DNA of 64,000 bases, taken from contig OW569388.1 in NCBI GenBank assembly GCA_937625935.1, positions 336,225-400,224 on the forward strand, read 5' to 3'. The notes under the pieces are model-generated. The model saw nothing but the letters and a program-made list of their open reading frames with translations, did not search any database and was not told where the DNA came from. Origin of the DNA: Tetramitus jugosus. Taxonomy: Eukaryota; Heterolobosea; Eutetramitea; Acrasida; Vahlkampfiidae. The translations under genes and the position numbers were made by a program. Positions 38,301 to 47,334 of the stretch are shown here, in pieces; within the stretch, counting starts at the first letter, position 1; each line of letters begins with the position of its first letter.

Positions 38301-39661
38301 AACTTTTTGATAAAGATCATTCGGCTCTTTTCACCTCTACTGAATTTGAGCACTTCAGTCTTGACATCTTTCTCGTCCAAAAACTTGTTGACCAATTCAA
38401 TTGCGTCGGCAATCCCTTTGGAGCCAATTCCATAGAAACCTAATCCTTGTTTGCTAAATATAATATTGACTTTCAATTTGTTCACCTTGTCTTGTATTGG
38501 CTTGGAATCTTTGACAAGCTTGATTCTCTCTGCACTCAATTTCAGACTTTTGTTTGGAAAAAGCTTCATAACAGCCTTGCAATATTCCTCTACATCACTC
38601 TTCATAGGGCTGGTCATCGAGATGTATCTTTCATCCCAGCCCTTGTTTCCAGCACTCTTCTGGATCGAATATTGTACAGTAGGCCACTTCTCCAACAGCC
38701 TATCCAGCTCTTTTTGCACTTCAGAATTCCAACGCTCTTGTACCATGAGTCTAACCTTCTTGTGATGGACATCTTCCTTGAGATCAGTACCTAAATTAAG
38801 TTCTGATGCTACACTAACACTACTCACTGACATATCGGAATCTGAACTGTAGTCAACAACAACATCGTGCTCACTGAAACTCACAGATGGCTCAGAAATG
38901 TTTGAAGTAAGCTTGACTCTCATGAGGTAGTTCTTGAGAAGAGTATGCTTCTGCTCACTGCCTACGTAAGTAACCCAAATCGAATCTCTGTTGTTAAAAT
39001 TATAGGATAAATCAAAGTATTCATCCTTCAAGCTAATATCTCCAAATTCCTCCAACTTTGTTCTGTTTCCGTTGGCAGTTTGACACATGATTGCCTTTAC
39101 CTTTGAAAGATGAACCCGCATAAGATCGACGATTGATGTAGAATTATGTCCGAATAATTCAATGGTGTTGGTGTCCGAGTGATATGTCCATTGTACATTA
39201 TCACAGAGTGAAGAAGCTTTAGGTGCAAAGAAACTCTTCACATATGGAATAGCCAATGGTGAAGAAAATTGGAGAACTCTCTTCTCTTGGTGCTGAGTTT
39301 CTTTGGGAAGCTTTTTCTTGGCTCTTGTCGACTGTTTTGGTGGAGATGATGGAGCAGCAGTCACCTTGCCTTTTTCAACTACTTTCTTTGGTGTGGTCAA
39401 CCCCTGAAAAGTACATTCGAATTGATGACCGAGATACTTCCTGTTGTTCAATATCTTACTTGCTCTTACAGCCTGACCCTCTGATTTGTAATTCAAGTAA
39501 GCATACAGAGTGTCATAAGCATCAATCTTTGGCTTCTTAATGACAAAGGAATCGGGCTTATCAACATTGAGGTCTTGAAGGAGCTTAGCGAACTGATCGT
39601 TAGTCACTGTGGACGCAATGTTCTTGATATATACAGTAAAGTTAGATGAAGATGAACTCAT
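35348..39661 (-). CDS. PARP14-like mono-ADP-ribosyltransferase, paralogue 4 (RRM, macro, two WWE, ART)
   Basis: ATG at 39661, 1437 residues. RRM at 7-85 (FTVYIKNIASTVTNDQF ... FECTF). KH-like repeats from about 125 to 745. Macro domain at about 753-930 with SIVNAANVELNHAGGIA and AVSAGIYGFP, the canonical ADP-ribose loops. WWE domains at about 972-1022 (CWYYVDDDNEW) and 1040-1115 (YSWSWIDDRRVEQQYS). ART domain from about 1243, with His1316 (LFHGT), Tyr1348 (GRGCYFA) and Ile in the third position. RRM-KH-macro-WWE-ART is the architecture of vertebrate PARP14, an antiviral and RNA-linked mono-ART. The start is 250 bp from the divergent PIN gene. Confidence 0.92.
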   Translation of the reverse strand: MSSSSSNFTVYIKNIASTVTNDQFAKLLQDLNVDKPDSFVIKKPKIDAYDTLYAYLNYKSEGQAVRASKILNNRKYLGHQFECTFQGLTTPKKVVEKGKVTAAPSSPPKQSTRAKKKLPKETQHQEKRVLQFSSPLAIPYVKSFFAPKASSLCDNVQWTYHSDTNTIELFGHNSTSIVDLMRVHLSKVKAIMCQTANGNRTKLEEFGDISLKDEYFDLSYNFNNRDSIWVTYVGSEQKHTLLKNYLMRVKLTSNISEPSVSFSEHDVVVDYSSDSDMSVSSVSVASELNLGTDLKEDVHHKKVRLMVQERWNSEVQKELDRLLEKWPTVQYSIQKSAGNKGWDERYISMTSPMKSDVEEYCKAVMKLFPNKSLKLSAERIKLVKDSKPIQDKVNKLKVNIIFSKQGLGFYGIGSKGIADAIELVNKFLDEKDVKTEVLKFSRGEKSRMIFIKKFIMPKSKAFKVVSIKDEESAFKIKGKRTAVEKVLKELKEVRKKIIVKQLGYEITDSNASSFVRKQLQRKFEEIQKGENTELIFKMKDSKDSGSRVAINITCMDSDLMDEIDQMVQSICRESTSDTIQYARDALEKVNRLSEKDFNEEWGVEIFKHTMKIFIRGLSQEDVANAKEALMAILHSTSSQTIVKVYCRLFIRTLMRKEDVEQIAAKYKAKFFANKLKHRDVDSIMFKADKKHVQDITRDIEKLKYDIQQSINREQVILSKIEHAALKAATDQLYRILSKSQVELVQAKNGFVSKASTSEFSIALKCVDITKLKVASIVNAANVELNHAGGIAKVIADAAGPDCIKECIQYIQQHGNLTTGAAMTTSSGKLKRCEKIIHVVGPIWSGGLSNEDFLLNQAIMNALREAEKSHLWGVAIPAVSAGIYGFPLERCLAVITKAVFEFVEKEKPQHLKACYLVHQDKKVIPTWRTVFRAVAHENPAFTYVDSSFSDNSDDDNDQIKSTTPESSTTSHQEYCWYYVDDDNEWKSYIPSYNKMISKAFHERKKNFQLAIGNKTYEIDFDRETQKNTETNFERKLQRTLPTQYSWSWIDDRRVEQQYSLENAAKIEQGYQQRQQYILINLSRMLDDLKQDYFIIYDYQNGNHIQQNCGTKFQRQMMRREVEYTPPAAIEEYTTTTTSQEVDKIYTIDLLGRTPNIQKAKDALSELFKKVIAVRKLNMTKISQTLPAIQELLKDINEVEVIEIKEDDDTKCFALHGVKDQLDAAENVVLHAESQQSGSIKYPKHWITQTENCKLVPLDSSNQEYIHVCTRMSETLPQCQVIKVERVQNRWLWKKYVNQRELIEMKNGGDSNEQYLFHGTKSTPPKQIYEDEVGFDMRHSLQGLWGRGCYFAKNSSYSGGVYAHTLSSANEKQMFLAKVAVGDAIQMREDNKITMPPVKNTGVDIAHSIRYDAVNSLDGNIFIIYENSRAYPEYLITFK

Positions 39662-39911
39662 TGAAGCACTTGTTGGTTTTTTTGATATGGTGATGGGAAA
39701 GTTTTGTTTGTTGGCCCAAATATTTAAGTGACAGTCGCTGCGAATTGTAATGTCCCTTCAATTTTTGAAGGGCGATCCTCCTGCAGTTTTTGTGCGAAGC
39801 ACCAAAAATTCCTTTTATGAAGAAAAATCGCCCCACCTTTGATGTCCGGAGTTCTTGTGATGTTTCCTTCAACTTCAGCAGAAAGTAATATTCAGAAAAG
39901 AGAGAGAGAAG

Positions 39912-40598
39912 ATGAACACGCTCGGCATGGAACAATATCTTGCGGAACAAATATTGCTCAGAGAAGCAATTCACAACTATGGCCAAAGCTTGTTCAGAGA
40001 GAATCAAAGCGAGTCAGCTACAATTAACAAAACTGAAATCAATGAAAAAGTATTGACCGAGAACACCAAACGATATGGCTCTGCGATTGTGCTTGACACG
40101 AACACTTACATTCTTCAATCTGAAATAGTTCGCCAGACCATGAAGAACCGAAAATTGACTGTCATTGTTCCCATTTCCGTAACACAAGAATTGGACCGAC
40201 TAAAATCCAGCTCTGATCACCACTGTTCAAACATGGCCAGAAAATGGAACAAGTTTATGAACGAACAGAGCGCAGTCTTGGCCAAGGGAGAAGAATGTGA
40301 GTGGAACATTCGTTTTCAAAACAGTGAGGAATACGAGAGAGCAGAGAGCCTCTATGAAGCTAAAAAAGCCGATGACAGAATCATTAGCTGTGCTCAGTAC
40401 TTTAGTGAGAACAAACACTTGGTTCCACGAAACACCTTGACCAGGAAGAACAACAAGAATAATAATTTGCCAACTCCAAAAAGAGTCGTCCTCATCACAA
40501 ATGACAACAATATGGCCACCATGGCCAGATCTCGCATGGTCAACGTAACCATGCTTGATGACTTGGTGCGAAAAATGAATTCTCCCAATCATCGGTGA
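39912..40598 (+). CDS. PIN-domain RNase
   Basis: ATG at 39912, 228 residues. The PIN fold carries all expected acidic residues: Asp62 in IVLDTNTYIL, Glu93 in SVTQELDRL, Asp154/155 in KKADDRIIS and Asp198 in LITNDNNMA. These coordinate metal in PIN nucleases such as SMG6, Rrp44 and Swt1, so the protein is probably an active single-strand RNA endonuclease. The N-terminal 55 residues are helical and unassigned. It is divergently transcribed from PARP paralogue 4 (250-bp shared upstream region) and lies just upstream of the macro-domain gene on the same strand (77 bp between stop and next ATG). Its position in an ADP-ribosylation cluster suggests, but does not prove, a linked RNA-decay role. Confidence 0.8.
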   Translation: MNTLGMEQYLAEQILLREAIHNYGQSLFRENQSESATINKTEINEKVLTENTKRYGSAIVLDTNTYILQSEIVRQTMKNRKLTVIVPISVTQELDRLKSSSDHHCSNMARKWNKFMNEQSAVLAKGEECEWNIRFQNSEEYERAESLYEAKKADDRIISCAQYFSENKHLVPRNTLTRKNNKNNNLPTPKRVVLITNDNNMATMARSRMVNVTMLDDLVRKMNSPNHR

Positions 40599-40675
40599 AA
40601 TAAATGGTTTTCTCCGTAATCTCAAAAGAGCGCCAAACACCACCCCATTTCAAAAAACTTAAACAACAACAAAAA

Positions 40676-41863
40676 ATGATCATATTCACACAACAACAAC
40701 GCCTCATGCAACGGAATGCTCAACAATGGCTCACTCGTCACTTATCCCACCAGCGAAAAACAATCGTACCATCAGTACCTCACAACATGAGATTCTTCTC
40801 ACAACAACAACAACCATCATTCGAACAACAACAACAAGTAGGAAGAACCTATGTTCCATCAACAAGTGACTCATCTGAAACTTCATCAACTCAACAATCA
40901 TCATTTACATCAGATTTAGAAAAGGAACGAATCATGGCACAACGCATCCGTTCCACTTCTCATGGCGGGAAAAGCGGAGAAATTCCAAAATTCCGACAAC
41001 AAGGCGGCAGAAGTAAACTATCTACGATTTTGATGCGATTGGTGATATCGGGTGGATTAGGTGTGGCATGCATGGTTGTTGCCTATGGTTACTATGTCAC
41101 CAACAAGGATAAGCTAAGCTTTACAAAAAATTTGGAAGAAGAAAAAAAGAAAAAGACTGGTCTTGATGGTGGCGATGGTGATGGTGGTGTGATTTCGGCC
41201 AACACTGTACAAAAAGGATTTTTCTCAGTGGGTAGAACAAAAACGCTTCGATATCAGTACATTGTCACACGTTCCAGAATCTATGAATTGGAAGTGTGTC
41301 GCGGTGAGCTATTCAATGAAAAGACTGATGCGATTATTGTGGCAACGACTGAGAACCTACAGCCACATGACTCTGCGTTGACTGACAAGAGTGGAAGGGA
41401 GCAGACAATGAAACAGTTGCAAGAGGCTCTCGTGAAGAATGGAGGACCATTTAAGCCTGGTCAAGTCGTAGTCACTGAAGTGAAAAGTGATGATCATTTA
41501 AATTGCAAGTACTTGATCCATGCGGTGACACCAATGTACGAAGGAGGTCAAAAATTGGAAGTTTTCCAATTGTCACAAGCCATTTACAATGCTCTGTTGG
41601 AGGCAGATAAGCTCAGTCTCGAATCAGTGTCCATTCCAGCGATTGGAACTGGAAATGCTCGTTTCCCTCGAGAAAAGTGTGCCAATGTTCTCTTTGACTC
41701 TGTGTTTACGTACTTTAATGACAGAGATAGCACTGTGGCTGCTGCTCGTCAAAACAAGATGTCTCTTCACAATGTTCGTTTCACGAATTCAGAAGAACAA
41801 TCCATTGAGGCATTTGTCAAGGAGTACGACCACAAGAAGAGAATGGGAAAGATTTTGGTGTAA
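40676..41863 (+). CDS. Membrane-anchored macro-domain protein, likely mitochondrial
   Basis: ATG at 40676 (the frame is open upstream without an ATG), 395 residues. The N-terminus is Gln/Arg/His rich, without acidic residues until about 60, and ends in NMRFFSQQ, like a mitochondrial presequence. One membrane segment follows at about 120-140 (ILMRLVISGGLGVACMVVAYGYYV). The C-terminal macro fold begins at about 190: FNEKTDAIIVATTEN, KYLIHAVTPMYEGG, VSIPAIGTGNARFP. The usual NAAN is replaced by VATTEN and the GGIA loop is missing, while the AIGTG loop is kept, so it may bind rather than hydrolyse ADP-ribose. It lies next to the PARP array. Confidence 0.72.
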   Translation: MIIFTQQQRLMQRNAQQWLTRHLSHQRKTIVPSVPHNMRFFSQQQQPSFEQQQQVGRTYVPSTSDSSETSSTQQSSFTSDLEKERIMAQRIRSTSHGGKSGEIPKFRQQGGRSKLSTILMRLVISGGLGVACMVVAYGYYVTNKDKLSFTKNLEEEKKKKTGLDGGDGDGGVISANTVQKGFFSVGRTKTLRYQYIVTRSRIYELEVCRGELFNEKTDAIIVATTENLQPHDSALTDKSGREQTMKQLQEALVKNGGPFKPGQVVVTEVKSDDHLNCKYLIHAVTPMYEGGQKLEVFQLSQAIYNALLEADKLSLESVSIPAIGTGNARFPREKCANVLFDSVFTYFNDRDSTVAAARQNKMSLHNVRFTNSEEQSIEAFVKEYDHKKRMGKILV

Positions 41864-42124
41864 AAACAAACAAATAATTGAACTCTTACAACAGTGAACG
41901 CTCAACCATTTTCTTGTTTGAGAATTCTCAAAGAATCACAAAAGATATCCAAAAAATTCCATGATTCTCTGCTTCCCTCCACATCCGACCATTTTCGCGC
42001 TTTTAACCCCATTACGCGAGAATCTCGAGTGTGACACAAAAACCAACCCACCCACCACCTCGCCCTTAGAAGAGACCAACCAGACACCAACCTCTCAGAG
42101 AGTCCACGCACAAGTGTCAAACAC

Positions 42125-44914
42125 ATGACAATTGGAAATCAACCATTTTCTTCCCCTCTTTCCCATTCTCCAAACAACAACGATAACAACAACTATCCAA
42201 TGAACATGAGAGATAACATGAACAACAACATTAGTGGTAGTGGAAGTCCCAATAGTCAACAACAACAACAACAACAAGAATCTCCCACATTCAAAACTCC
42301 TCATCTGACCATTCACACGAATAGAGGAATAGGTAGCAAGTACAATGAAACACCATTGGAACCAACACTAGTGGATCAGTTGGGTGTCAACGTACCGGCC
42401 AATCTAACAGAGCTCAAGGGTCAACTCGAAGAACAAATTCATCACCAATACACTCAGCTTTATTCGATTTTCGCGCCACCGGAGAAACCCCCTCAATTCA
42501 AGTTTACAACGGTCAACTTTTATGCGACATTGAATGAACCAGAAATTTTGGAACTTAAGGCAAGTGCTGTCAAGGAGAGGACTCGATTAAGGAAGGCAAT
42601 TAGAGGTATCAATCAGGATTTTGTTGGATTGATCAAGGAGTTGGTTCGTATTGGATTTAGTAATGTTCAACGATGGTTCCAGAGACCTTTTGTAGCAGGT
42701 CTCACTTTTCTGTTGGTTCTCAGTTTATTGAGTGCTGTTGCGAGTGTTTTGGTGGATTTGATGACGTTTAAGCTTGTTCAGGCAAGAGTGAAAACGATGA
42801 ACTTGGCAACGACATGGTGGGGCAAGTATCTCGTATGGATCGTCTATGGATTGGTATTTGCTCTATTGAGTGAGAGTTGCGTTCGTTACATCAGTCCTTT
42901 TATTATTGGTAGTGGTATGGCCGATATGAAGACCATGATCTCTGGTATTGTGATGGAGAGAGTGTTGAGCGTGAGAACAATGATTGGAAAGTTCTTGGGC
43001 ATTGCAACGACAATGTCAAGTTCTTTCACCGTCGGCAGGGTGGGTCCGTACATTCACATTACTGCATGCATGGGGCATCAGTTGTTGAAGTTACCCATGT
43101 TTAAGCGACTTCGTCAAAACGATTTTACAAGAACAAACTTATTATGTGCCGCTATATCGGTGGCCACTGCTGCCACTTTTGGAACTCCTGTAGGAGCCGT
43201 GTTGTTCGCCATTGAGTTGTCCACAACGTATTTCCTGGTGAGCAATACTTGGAAAGTGTTTGTTGCTTCATTGTTTGGCTCTGGTTTTTTCTTTTTGGCA
43301 CGACATATCGGAGTTTTCCCTCACAGTCTGGAAGGAGTTTCATTCGCGCTCTATCCTACCAATTTCCCTCCTTTCCCCTATCATTGGTGGGAATATTCAG
43401 CATTTGCGTTCCTTGGCTTGTTTCTAGGTCTTTTGGGAGGCGTCTTCTTGAAACTAGTGGTCCAGATTATCAAAATTAGAAACCGATTCAAGATTTTGAG
43501 AGAGGCAAGATATATGGCCGTGTTTGTGGTTTGTTTGGTCATTGCAGGCATCGATTGGTGGATTAGTTTGGCTAGTATGTCATCTGGTGCCTTGTTCCAT
43601 CGTTTGTTTGGCAATGTTCCATTCGATCTATCCAAGGGAAGTGTTATTCAACAGTTGACCATCTTGTTTCTATTCAAGTACTTCGCCACTTTATTCTCAT
43701 TGTCATTGCCAATTCCTAATGGAGTCACTGTGCAATCCTGGATCATGGGTGCTTGTATCTCCCGTATCATTGGAGAATTGTTGAAGACATATGTCGATCC
43801 TGGAGTGAATCCAGCAGGATACGCTGTCGTCGGTTGTTGTGCCATGAGTGTTTCCATTACCAAGTCATTATCGATGATTGTCATCGTGCTGGAGAGTACT
43901 GGACAAACGCAATACACTATTCCATGCTTTTTGGCTTCCATTCTTGCCAAAGCGATCGCTTCGACATTTACAACAAGTATCTATGAACATATGATCAAAT
44001 TGCGTAATATGCCTTGCTTGATCTTGACGAATCCTTATATTGGTCAGAATATTCTTGCCGTTAATATTATGAAGTCAGATGTGGCCTTCATTTCAACAGA
44101 GGACTCCATGAAACAAATTGACGAATTGCTCGAAAGAACAAATCACTTGAGCTATCCAGTAGTGGACAATAGAACAAACAGAATGGTTATCGGAGAGGCA
44201 TCACGTGTTCATATTGAAAAGATGTTGGATCAGTACCGAGAAATTGCGCCTTCACTAATGGATGACGACAATAATGGTGTTATTAACATTGTTCGAAATA
44301 ATTCAAACGAACCTGACTCAAATCCGTTTGACGACATCGAACTACAGAACATCTCCATGTCAGACAATTCCGGTGCTCATGCAGAACATAAACCAGCCGA
44401 GGAGAGTGTTACCATTAGTAATGACAATGCTATTATTGATGCTGAGGTAAACAGTATCCTCCACAATCGAACTTCTAACAACAACAATACCCAGCCAGTC
44501 CAAGGCTATGTCGGTGATATTCTCATGGCCCCATCGATGATTGATGTCAATTATCAAAAGGAGTCGATAGAAATTAGACACAGAATCAGTAAGGCTCTGT
44601 CCGAGTCTAGAAATCAAGTCAGTGAGCTAACGCCTGAGATGGAGTCCAAACTGCATGATGACGGAGAAGTAACTATTCACGCAGCAAAATACATTACGAT
44701 GAATAGGCGCGGTCGATGTGATATGGTTTTAGAAGTTGATCCAGCACCATTCTGTATCAACGAGCTTACGAGTCTCAACAAGATTCAATACTTGTTCTCA
44801 ATGCTCGGATTGGGATCTACATGGGTTACTAGTCAGAGTCGATTGAAGGGTGTGTTGACCAAGAAAGATTTGATTAACGCTTCCAAAGAACTCGAGAGTT
44901 ACCTAGAGGATTAA
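42125..44914 (+). CDS. CLC-family chloride channel
   Basis: ATG at 42125, 929 residues. The N-terminal 130 residues are Asn/Gln rich, then a CLC core runs from about 190 to 640. Motifs are GSGMADMK at about 263 (Cl-binding loop, GSGIPE in others), GRVGPYIH at about 303 (GKEGPxxH in others), GAVLFAIELSTTYF at about 360 and PIPNGV near 540. Two CBS-like segments close the protein (about 645-700 and 880-925), separated by a long Asn/Asp-rich insert. The gating Glu is Val, as in mammalian CLC-K channels, and the proton Glu position is Leu, so a passive chloride channel is more likely than a Cl/H exchanger. Confidence 0.88.
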   Translation: MTIGNQPFSSPLSHSPNNNDNNNYPMNMRDNMNNNISGSGSPNSQQQQQQQESPTFKTPHLTIHTNRGIGSKYNETPLEPTLVDQLGVNVPANLTELKGQLEEQIHHQYTQLYSIFAPPEKPPQFKFTTVNFYATLNEPEILELKASAVKERTRLRKAIRGINQDFVGLIKELVRIGFSNVQRWFQRPFVAGLTFLLVLSLLSAVASVLVDLMTFKLVQARVKTMNLATTWWGKYLVWIVYGLVFALLSESCVRYISPFIIGSGMADMKTMISGIVMERVLSVRTMIGKFLGIATTMSSSFTVGRVGPYIHITACMGHQLLKLPMFKRLRQNDFTRTNLLCAAISVATAATFGTPVGAVLFAIELSTTYFLVSNTWKVFVASLFGSGFFFLARHIGVFPHSLEGVSFALYPTNFPPFPYHWWEYSAFAFLGLFLGLLGGVFLKLVVQIIKIRNRFKILREARYMAVFVVCLVIAGIDWWISLASMSSGALFHRLFGNVPFDLSKGSVIQQLTILFLFKYFATLFSLSLPIPNGVTVQSWIMGACISRIIGELLKTYVDPGVNPAGYAVVGCCAMSVSITKSLSMIVIVLESTGQTQYTIPCFLASILAKAIASTFTTSIYEHMIKLRNMPCLILTNPYIGQNILAVNIMKSDVAFISTEDSMKQIDELLERTNHLSYPVVDNRTNRMVIGEASRVHIEKMLDQYREIAPSLMDDDNNGVINIVRNNSNEPDSNPFDDIELQNISMSDNSGAHAEHKPAEESVTISNDNAIIDAEVNSILHNRTSNNNNTQPVQGYVGDILMAPSMIDVNYQKESIEIRHRISKALSESRNQVSELTPEMESKLHDDGEVTIHAAKYITMNRRGRCDMVLEVDPAPFCINELTSLNKIQYLFSMLGLGSTWVTSQSRLKGVLTKKDLINASKELESYLED

Positions 44915-44960
44915 TTTATTAGGAGTTCTCGAAAAAGTAAACGTTCATTGTCTGAATAAC

Positions 44961-45446
44961 TCACGAGGAATCTTCCCGTACTGTTCTGATATTTATCGAA
45001 TTCGAGAATGCATGATTTAGGACATTCAGAGTCATGTTGTCAATGAACCTTTCATCGGAGCAAGCCTTTTGATCATTCACAATGTATTCGAGTGATAATT
45101 TCCGTATTTGAGAAGTTCTTGTCACTTCTGCTATTGGACTGTCTTGTGATTTTCTTCTGTTCTCGGGTCGATCAGTGTTCACTAGTAAGTTGATAGCTTG
45201 TTGAGCCTTCTGGGCGCGCTTGGTATCCGAGTACGGCCACCTCTTCATTGGATGGAACTGGTAGAACAGTCTCTTGAGTGTGCTGACAGATATACCGAGT
45301 CGTTTGGCAGCCTCAGGTTGAGAACAACCAAAGTATTGAGCGATCAGAGCGGGAGTGATCTTTTTCCTGGGTTTCTTGATAGGGTTGTCTATGATGTGGT
45401 ACTTTAGACTTATTGGTGTGGTCGAGGAAGATACGCACGTGTGCAT
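44961..45446 (-). CDS. RWP-RK domain transcription factor (small)
   Basis: ATG at 45446, 161 residues. Residues 30-82 match an RWP-RK domain: ITPALIAQYFGCSQPEAAKRLGIS, then VSTLKRLFYQF, then KRWPYSD where the name-giving RWPxRK lies; the final Arg-Lys is altered to Ser-Asp. RWP-RK proteins bind DNA and occur in plants, algae, slime moulds and amoebae, often in nitrogen or gamete regulation. The rest of the protein is Ser/Asn rich and unrecognised. It is convergent with the CLC gene (46 bp between stops). Confidence 0.8.
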   Translation of the reverse strand: MHTCVSSSTTPISLKYHIIDNPIKKPRKKITPALIAQYFGCSQPEAAKRLGISVSTLKRLFYQFHPMKRWPYSDTKRAQKAQQAINLLVNTDRPENRRKSQDSPIAEVTRTSQIRKLSLEYIVNDQKACSDERFIDNMTLNVLNHAFSNSINIRTVREDSS

Positions 45447-46131
45447 GATGATTGCAAGGTTTGGCAGACTATTGCTGGATATGGAGAATGATCCAAGAGG
45501 TCAGTGGATGCACTCGATGAGAGTTGGTGTGTAAGTTGATTTCTTTTCGTGTGTGGCTGGGGATCAAATTCTCTTTTATATATGCTTGCACTAGAGCATA
45601 ACAGCCATGATGAGTTTCCTCATGGGGGTATCATCAACGAACTTGAAACCCAACACACCAACACCCCAGCAGTTATCTATGTCTATTCCGTCCATTTGAT
45701 TCTCAGTGTTAAAAACTGATCCTTCCCTTTTAGTAATGAAACTCCAAGTTCGGGTTCGAAAAAAGCCATTGACCACCCGGAGTAAAACTAGCTGGAGGCC
45801 TCTTGTGGCGATTTTTCGTAGATCGAATCTGCCGAAGCGGTGAATCACCAGCTTCCATTACAGTTTTTTCGTTGTTGTCTAGTTCAACCTCCTTTTTTTG
45901 GAGCCATTGTCGCCAGATTTGATGACGAATCCTTTAGGAAGAATGTGGAATCCTCAGTACTCGCCGTAGATGACCAGTTGACATTTCGGGTTGGTTCTAT
46001 TTTTGTACCAATGGATATGTCCAACACGAACTATTTCGATACAACGAAAAGATAATTCTGATGGAGGTGAAGAGACAAAATTGTCAACAAAAGAACGATC
46101 ATAAAATATAGTAAACATACGTCGTTATCAT
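45447..46131. other. Intergenic region, no supported gene
   Basis: Short frames exist on both strands (for example 45591-45848 minus, 85 codons), but none shows a family motif. A TATATA near 45578 and A/T-rich DNA just before 46132 could be promoter sequence for the flanking genes. Confidence 0.4.
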
Positions 46132-47259
46132 ATGGGAATAGAGTATATTGTGTCACTGTATCAGTCGAATACTGGACCAAGTAGTGACTGGCAAACTAAG
46201 CAACGATATCGTGTTTTTCCAGTAGTCAACTTTTTGTGCCTCGTTGTAATGGGTGTCGCATCAGTTCTTTCCTTTAGCGGAGTTGTCAATCATGAAAAAA
46301 CAAATGAGGTGTACGGAAAATATCTGAATAGGTTTACAACAGCTTCATGGGTCCATTTGTTCTGGATTCCATTCTTCTGTTGGTTAATTCTGTGGGTATC
46401 TGTGAATTGTTATCTAGGTATGTTTTTGAAGAGAGACAATCGGTTGTTCAATGGTAGAATCGGATTCCTGTTCTGTGTCATCACCTTGTCTCAGAGTGTG
46501 TGGTTTCTTCTGTGGAGTCATGAGAGACTACTATTTGGCACCTTTGTACATATCGCATGCGTGTTGATACCACTTAGTGTGGCTTATTCTCGATGTAGAA
46601 TTAATTACAGCTTCAAGGGAAGACACCAAAAGATCAGGAGAGAATTTACGGACACGACTGACATTTTAATGATATCAGAGTCCTCTCCTCTTGTGAATCA
46701 GCAGGAACAGGCATTTGATCATCGAAAGTATCGATTGATTTCTCTTTGGGAGACTGTTCTCTTTTATCCCACATTTAGTGCCTATCTCGCCTGGGCCATC
46801 TTTCATTCGCTGACCAACATTTGGACCATGATCTCGAGTATTCATCTCATAAGTGGTGGTCAACCGGTGTTTCTCAGTCCTCAGACTTGGAGCATCATAT
46901 GCCAATGTGTTCTCACTGGATTGACCATTGGGGTGTTTGTATTTTGGAGAAGAGATCCTGTTGCTCCCTTGGTGATTTTGTGGAATATGGCAGGTCTTTA
47001 TTCGCGACAAAATGATCTCACTAATGGAGCCTGGGTAGAAGTATTCTGCATCATCAACATGAGTCTTCTATCTGCTGTCTGGGTCATGCTCATGGGTTCG
47101 TTGTTGCTGGAAAAGAGATTTACTGAGCGATGGTGGCTTATCCATGACAATCTCGAGGGTCCTGCTCCCAAAATGAACGAAACCGAAGCACCACTCTCCT
47201 TTGAACAGCAATCTAGGTCATCAACAACCCAAATGACCACAATGGTTTCACCAAGTTAA
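46132..47259 (+). CDS. Multi-spanning membrane protein, TspO-like C-terminal half
   Basis: ATG at 46132, 375 residues. Seven or eight hydrophobic segments are visible: about 30-50, 70-95, 105-130, 135-150, 205-225, 250-275, 280-295 and 305-330. The second half reads FYPTFSAYLAWAIFHSLTNIW, then a WSII...GVFVFWRRDPVAPLVILWNMAGLY block. This follows the pattern of tryptophan-rich TspO-related proteins (PxSxYLxW, later RDxxxxLVxxWxxxGI). The match is by eye and moderate. The C-terminal tail is Ser/Thr rich and cytosolic by prediction. A sensor or transporter of small hydrophobic ligands is only a guess. Confidence 0.5.
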   Translation: MGIEYIVSLYQSNTGPSSDWQTKQRYRVFPVVNFLCLVVMGVASVLSFSGVVNHEKTNEVYGKYLNRFTTASWVHLFWIPFFCWLILWVSVNCYLGMFLKRDNRLFNGRIGFLFCVITLSQSVWFLLWSHERLLFGTFVHIACVLIPLSVAYSRCRINYSFKGRHQKIRREFTDTTDILMISESSPLVNQQEQAFDHRKYRLISLWETVLFYPTFSAYLAWAIFHSLTNIWTMISSIHLISGGQPVFLSPQTWSIICQCVLTGLTIGVFVFWRRDPVAPLVILWNMAGLYSRQNDLTNGAWVEVFCIINMSLLSAVWVMLMGSLLLEKRFTERWWLIHDNLEGPAPKMNETEAPLSFEQQSRSSTTQMTTMVSPS

Positions 47260-47334
47260 TCACATAAAGTCTCCAACCAAACAAACCATCCACAGGTTCA
47301 ACAAACAAACATCAAACAACAACGAACCCAAAAA

